Assembly (NCBI RefSeq): GCF_036867415.1
Contig: NZ_JBAJHU010000011.1
Span: 1 to 64,000, forward strand
Source of the DNA: Rossellomorea sp036867415
GTDB taxonomy: Bacteria; Bacillota; Bacilli; Bacillales; Bacillaceae_B
Direction: 5' to 3'
DNA length: 64,000 bases
Below are positions 61,361-64,000 of the stretch, piece after piece (position 1 is the stretch's first letter; each line of letters opens with the position of its first letter). The translations under genes and the position numbers were made by a program. A model generated the notes under the pieces. The model saw nothing but the letters and a program-made list of their open reading frames with translations, did no database searches and was not told where the DNA came from.

Positions 61361-62599
61361 CTACATGCGGGATTCATCTGTCAGCTTCATTGTGAGCTCT
61401 TGCTTTTCGCCATTTCGATAGTACGTGACTTTCATTTGGTCGTTCACTTCTTTTTTATTGTAAAGATGTTTTCGCAGGTCGATCAGGCTTTCGACTTTCT
61501 CGCCATCCAGTTCTACAATGACATCCATTTCTTGAAGGCCGGCTTGTGCAGCTGGTGAATTCGGTACGACCTGTCTGACCATGACACCATAGTTGACTTC
61601 TTTCGGAAGTTTTAGTGTTTCTTGCTGGTGGTAGGCAGAGATCCGATTTACATCCTCGAGCACAACACCCATCGCAGGCCGTTTCACTTCTCCATATTGC
61701 TCGAGGTCCTCGATGATCGGCATGGCGTAGTTGATCGGAATCGCGAGTCCGATACCCTCGACAGCTTCCTGTGCGATTTTCATGGAGTTGATCCCGACCA
61801 GCTGACCGGAAATGTTGATCAATGCACCTCCGCTGTTACCAGGATTGATGGCTGCATCTGTCTGCAGCACTTCTGCATTCCAATCTTCCATTCCGTCCTG
61901 GTTGATATCGACCGGGATTGTCCGTTCCACTCCGGAAACAACGCCTTGTGTGACTGAACCAGAGAATTGGAGTCCAAGCGGATTTCCGATGGCGATGACC
62001 GGTTCGCCGGCTTTCAGTTCATCCGAGTTGCCGATTTCGGCCACATCTGCCTTTTCAATACTGCTTCCGTCGATTTCGAGGACGGCAAGGTCTGTCCAGA
62101 CGTCAGCTCCGCGCAGGGTTGCCGGAACCTTTGTCCCGTCAGCGAGCGTCACTTCTAATTGATCCGCTCCTTCTATGACGTGGTTATTGGTGACGATATA
62201 TGCTTTATTCCCTGCTTTTTTATAAATGACACCAGAGCCTGTCCCGGCTTGTTGGTCCTGAGATTCAGTCTGGCCCCAGAAGCTTTGGGAACGGATATTT
62301 GATATCCCGACGACAGAGTCACTGGATTTCTCAACGGCTTTCGTGATATCCGTCGTCACATCCACTGATACGTTACTGGTCTTGCCGTTATGGTACGCTT
62401 CGTCCGTTTCCTTCAAATCCTCATCGGGTTGGATTGAATAGGGTAAAACATCCAGGTTATGTAACTGAGGAAGCGCAATAATAATCATGATTGCACCGAA
62501 GACCACACCAAGCAGCCCGGCAAGGAACATGCCTCCGCGGTTTCCTTTTTGCTTGCCCCTGCCTTCTCTATTAAGATCTTGATCATCATAGTAACCCAT
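61361..62599 (-). CDS. htrC: HtrA-type serine protease (YycK/HtrC)
   Basis: A membrane-anchored protease of 412 aa for envelope quality control. It has a cytosolic N-terminus, one helix (GMFLAGLLGVVFGAIMIIIA) and a trypsin-like domain. The domain carries the catalytic His in YIVTNNHVIEGADQLEV, Asp in DVWTDLAVLEID and Ser in DAAINPGNSGGALINI, then a C-terminal PDZ domain (VVPNSPAAQAGLQEMDVIVE). Its place beside walJ and rlmH identifies it as HtrC. ATG follows GAAAGGATGATGGTAG. Confidence 0.93.
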   Translation of the reverse strand: MGYYDDQDLNREGRGKQKGNRGGMFLAGLLGVVFGAIMIIIALPQLHNLDVLPYSIQPDEDLKETDEAYHNGKTSNVSVDVTTDITKAVEKSSDSVVGISNIRSQSFWGQTESQDQQAGTGSGVIYKKAGNKAYIVTNNHVIEGADQLEVTLADGTKVPATLRGADVWTDLAVLEIDGSSIEKADVAEIGNSDELKAGEPVIAIGNPLGLQFSGSVTQGVVSGVERTIPVDINQDGMEDWNAEVLQTDAAINPGNSGGALINISGQLVGINSMKIAQEAVEGIGLAIPINYAMPIIEDLEQYGEVKRPAMGVVLEDVNRISAYHQQETLKLPKEVNYGVMVRQVVPNSPAAQAGLQEMDVIVELDGEKVESLIDLRKHLYNKKEVNDQMKVTYYRNGEKQELTMKLTDESRM

Positions 62600-62803
62600 C
62601 TACCATCATCCTTTCTCACAGATATTCCTTTTGTTATTTTATCTTTACAAGCCTGATTATAGTCAGGTGAAATTAAAAAATGATGAAAAACAGTTAAGAA
62701 TAATAGTCTTTTTCATCTTATTTCAAAATAAAAAGGCAAAAGCCACAGCAGCCTTCACCCTCTTACTTTCCTCTAAATTTACCCATTTAAACATATAAAT
62801 GGG

Positions 62804-63598
62804 TCAGATGGCTACTAATGGAGTCGGGACTTTAGGGTCTGTATCAAACAAATCGATTTGTTCGCCGACGCCTATTCCTTTTGACTCAAGCGTTTGGGTC
62901 ACACTCATCCGTGCCAGGTCTTTCATATTATTATCGAGGCTCAGGTGGGCAAGATAGATTCCTTTGGTCCTGTCGCCGATCACTTCGCTCATCGCAACGG
63001 CAGCATCTTCATTCGAAACGTGTCCGATATCACTCAGGATGCGGCGCTTGATATTCCATGGGTAGCGGCACATCCTGAGCATGCCCACGTCATGATTGCT
63101 TTCGAACACGTACGCATCGGCATTCGAAATGATGCCCTTCATCCGGTCGCTGACATAGCCTGTGTCGGTCACGAGGACAAGCTTCTTTTCACCCTGATGA
63201 AACACATAGAACATCGGCTCGGCTGCATCATGCGATACGCCGAACGACTCGATGCTCATGCCGCCAAAGTGCCTGGCCGTCTCCATATCGAAAGAAAATT
63301 TCTGTTCATTATCGATTTTCCCAACGAGACGGTCCATCTCACTCCATGTCTTCTCATTCGCATAAACCGGAAGCTTGTACTTTCTCGCAAGCACACCGAT
63401 CCCTTTAATGTGGTCACTATGCTCATGAGTAACCAAAATGCCTGACAAATCTTCAATTTTACGATCAATTTGACTGAACAAACCTTCCATCGCCTTGCCG
63501 CTCAAACCGGCGTCCACAAGGAAAGAATGCTCTTCCGTTTCAACAAATATCGCATTTCCTGTACTGCCGCTGGCTAGTACACTAAAATGCATGGTCAT
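62804..63598 (-). CDS. walJ: MBL-fold metallo-hydrolase WalJ (YycJ)
   Basis: A protein of 264 aa of the metallo-beta-lactamase superfamily. The metal motif is LVTHEHSDHIKGIG, with FLVDAGLSGKAME before it, VLVTDTGYVSDRMKG and AYVFESNHDVGML after, and YLAHLSLDNN near the end. WalJ is encoded with the WalRK cell-wall two-component system and has been linked to coordinating division with replication and to exonuclease activity. ATG at 63598 follows TGGAGTGAGAAGT; it nearly overlaps walI. Confidence 0.93.
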   Translation of the reverse strand: MTMHFSVLASGSTGNAIFVETEEHSFLVDAGLSGKAMEGLFSQIDRKIEDLSGILVTHEHSDHIKGIGVLARKYKLPVYANEKTWSEMDRLVGKIDNEQKFSFDMETARHFGGMSIESFGVSHDAAEPMFYVFHQGEKKLVLVTDTGYVSDRMKGIISNADAYVFESNHDVGMLRMCRYPWNIKRRILSDIGHVSNEDAAVAMSEVIGDRTKGIYLAHLSLDNNMKDLARMSVTQTLESKGIGVGEQIDLFDTDPKVPTPLVAI

Positions 63599-63603
63599 AC
63601 TTC

Positions 63604-64000
63604 TCACTCCAGTAGTTCTTTCTCTGTTTTTTTCCTCTCGATTATCGTTCCATCAATGGCATTGATGGATAAGTCCTGTTTTGTTTCGCCTTTAACCAGC
63701 GTGAAATGCCAAGTTGGCGCCATCACAATCTGATAATCTGAGAATACATTCGTCGAATACCCGATTTCATATTCCGTGACTTTACTGTCAGAAGGTACTT
63801 TATTACTGTCAGTCAGTATTTTTAATGCGTCAAACGGGGGAAGGATACTTCTTTCTTCGCCGAAGTTCTGAATATCTTCCACCATCGTTTGTTTATAGGA
63901 AACAATTTCATTCTCGTTATTCAGATCGAAAACAATCTCTGCATTTGCGTTATGAAACAGTGGTTTATCTTCATAAGTTTGGTTATAACTAACGGTTTTC
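63604..64000 (-). CDS. walI: WalI (YycI) regulatory protein, 3' part
   Basis: The frame stays open to the window edge; only the C-terminal 131 or so codons are present. ANAEIVFDLNNENEIVSYKQ and ERSILPPFDALKILTDSNKV, then YSTNVFSDYQIVMAPTWHF, match YycI. The full protein is a membrane-anchored partner of WalH that restrains the WalK kinase. Its N-terminal anchor lies beyond the window. It is followed directly by walJ in the wal operon. Confidence 0.9.
   Translation of the reverse strand, partial: KTVSYNQTYEDKPLFHNANAEIVFDLNNENEIVSYKQTMVEDIQNFGEERSILPPFDALKILTDSNKVPSDSKVTEYEIGYSTNVFSDYQIVMAPTWHFTLVKGETKQDLSINAIDGTIIERKKTEKELLE

Noticed and set aside
1..64000. CRISPR arrays, tRNA or rRNA genes, intact IS elements
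   Set aside because: No regularly spaced repeats, no cloverleaf with conserved GTTCRANNC arm and no transposase were found by reading; a tRNA scan could still reveal a missed one.

Overview
The window looks like origin-proximal chromosome of a Bacillaceae bacterium (Bacillus or Rossellomorea type). The reasons are strong AGGAGG-type ribosome sites, U-tailed hairpin terminators, a perfect Bacillus parS site (5856-5871), five perfect DnaA boxes beside rlmH, and the walI-walJ-htrC-(CxxH protein)-rlmH gene order at the right end. The sequence alone does not fix the species.

1-31.2 kb is mostly ordinary chromosome: an Nramp-like transporter, a DUF3298 protein, an EAL remnant, a fatty-acid hydroxylase, a PLP aminotransferase, a YjiH transporter, a DUF421 protein, malate:quinone oxidoreductase and DedA. 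A heme-stress locus follows (HssRS-like two-component system plus HrtBA-like exporter, with an HssR-type direct repeat in front of hrtB), then a GDPD, a MoxR/DUF58/DUF4129-type operon, a DUF3231 protein, the adaptive-response operon adaA-alkA-ogt, a PadR/HAAS pair with two matching palindromic operators, YdbS/YdbT-like PH proteins, GNAT, MazG-like, YiaAB, AraC, VOC and a tRNA-dihydrouridine synthase. A dispersed repeat of about 120 bp occurs three times in the first 10 kb.

31.3-33.0 kb is AT-rich and holds small membrane or secreted proteins of unknown role. From about 33.05 to 60.53 kb lies what I read as an SCC-like (rlmH-inserted) cassette array. A large serine recombinase sits against the 3' end of rlmH. 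Two further copies of the rlmH 3'-end sequence, each still spelling G-E-(P/Q)-Y-H-K-stop on the minus strand, lie at 33054-33080 and 34240-34266. They would bound a 26-kb cassette and a 1.2-kb cassette that carries only an ankyrin-repeat gene.

The large cassette has two arms. The left arm (minus strand, 34.3-53.2 kb) is one long defence cluster: BREX type 3 (brxF, brxC, pglX, pglZ, brxA-like, brxH), then a DUF262/HNH nuclease, a SIR2-HerA pair and an unrecognised zinc-motif protein. The right arm (53.5-60.6 kb) is the mobility and maintenance module: small proteins, a Rad52-like annealing candidate, RadC, a tandem RusA-like protein, a winged-helix candidate replication protein, an XRE regulator and the recombinase. 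The recombinase reading frame runs 108 bp antisense into rlmH, so its C-terminus should differ between the integrated and excised forms.

No tRNA, rRNA, CRISPR array or intact insertion sequence was seen.
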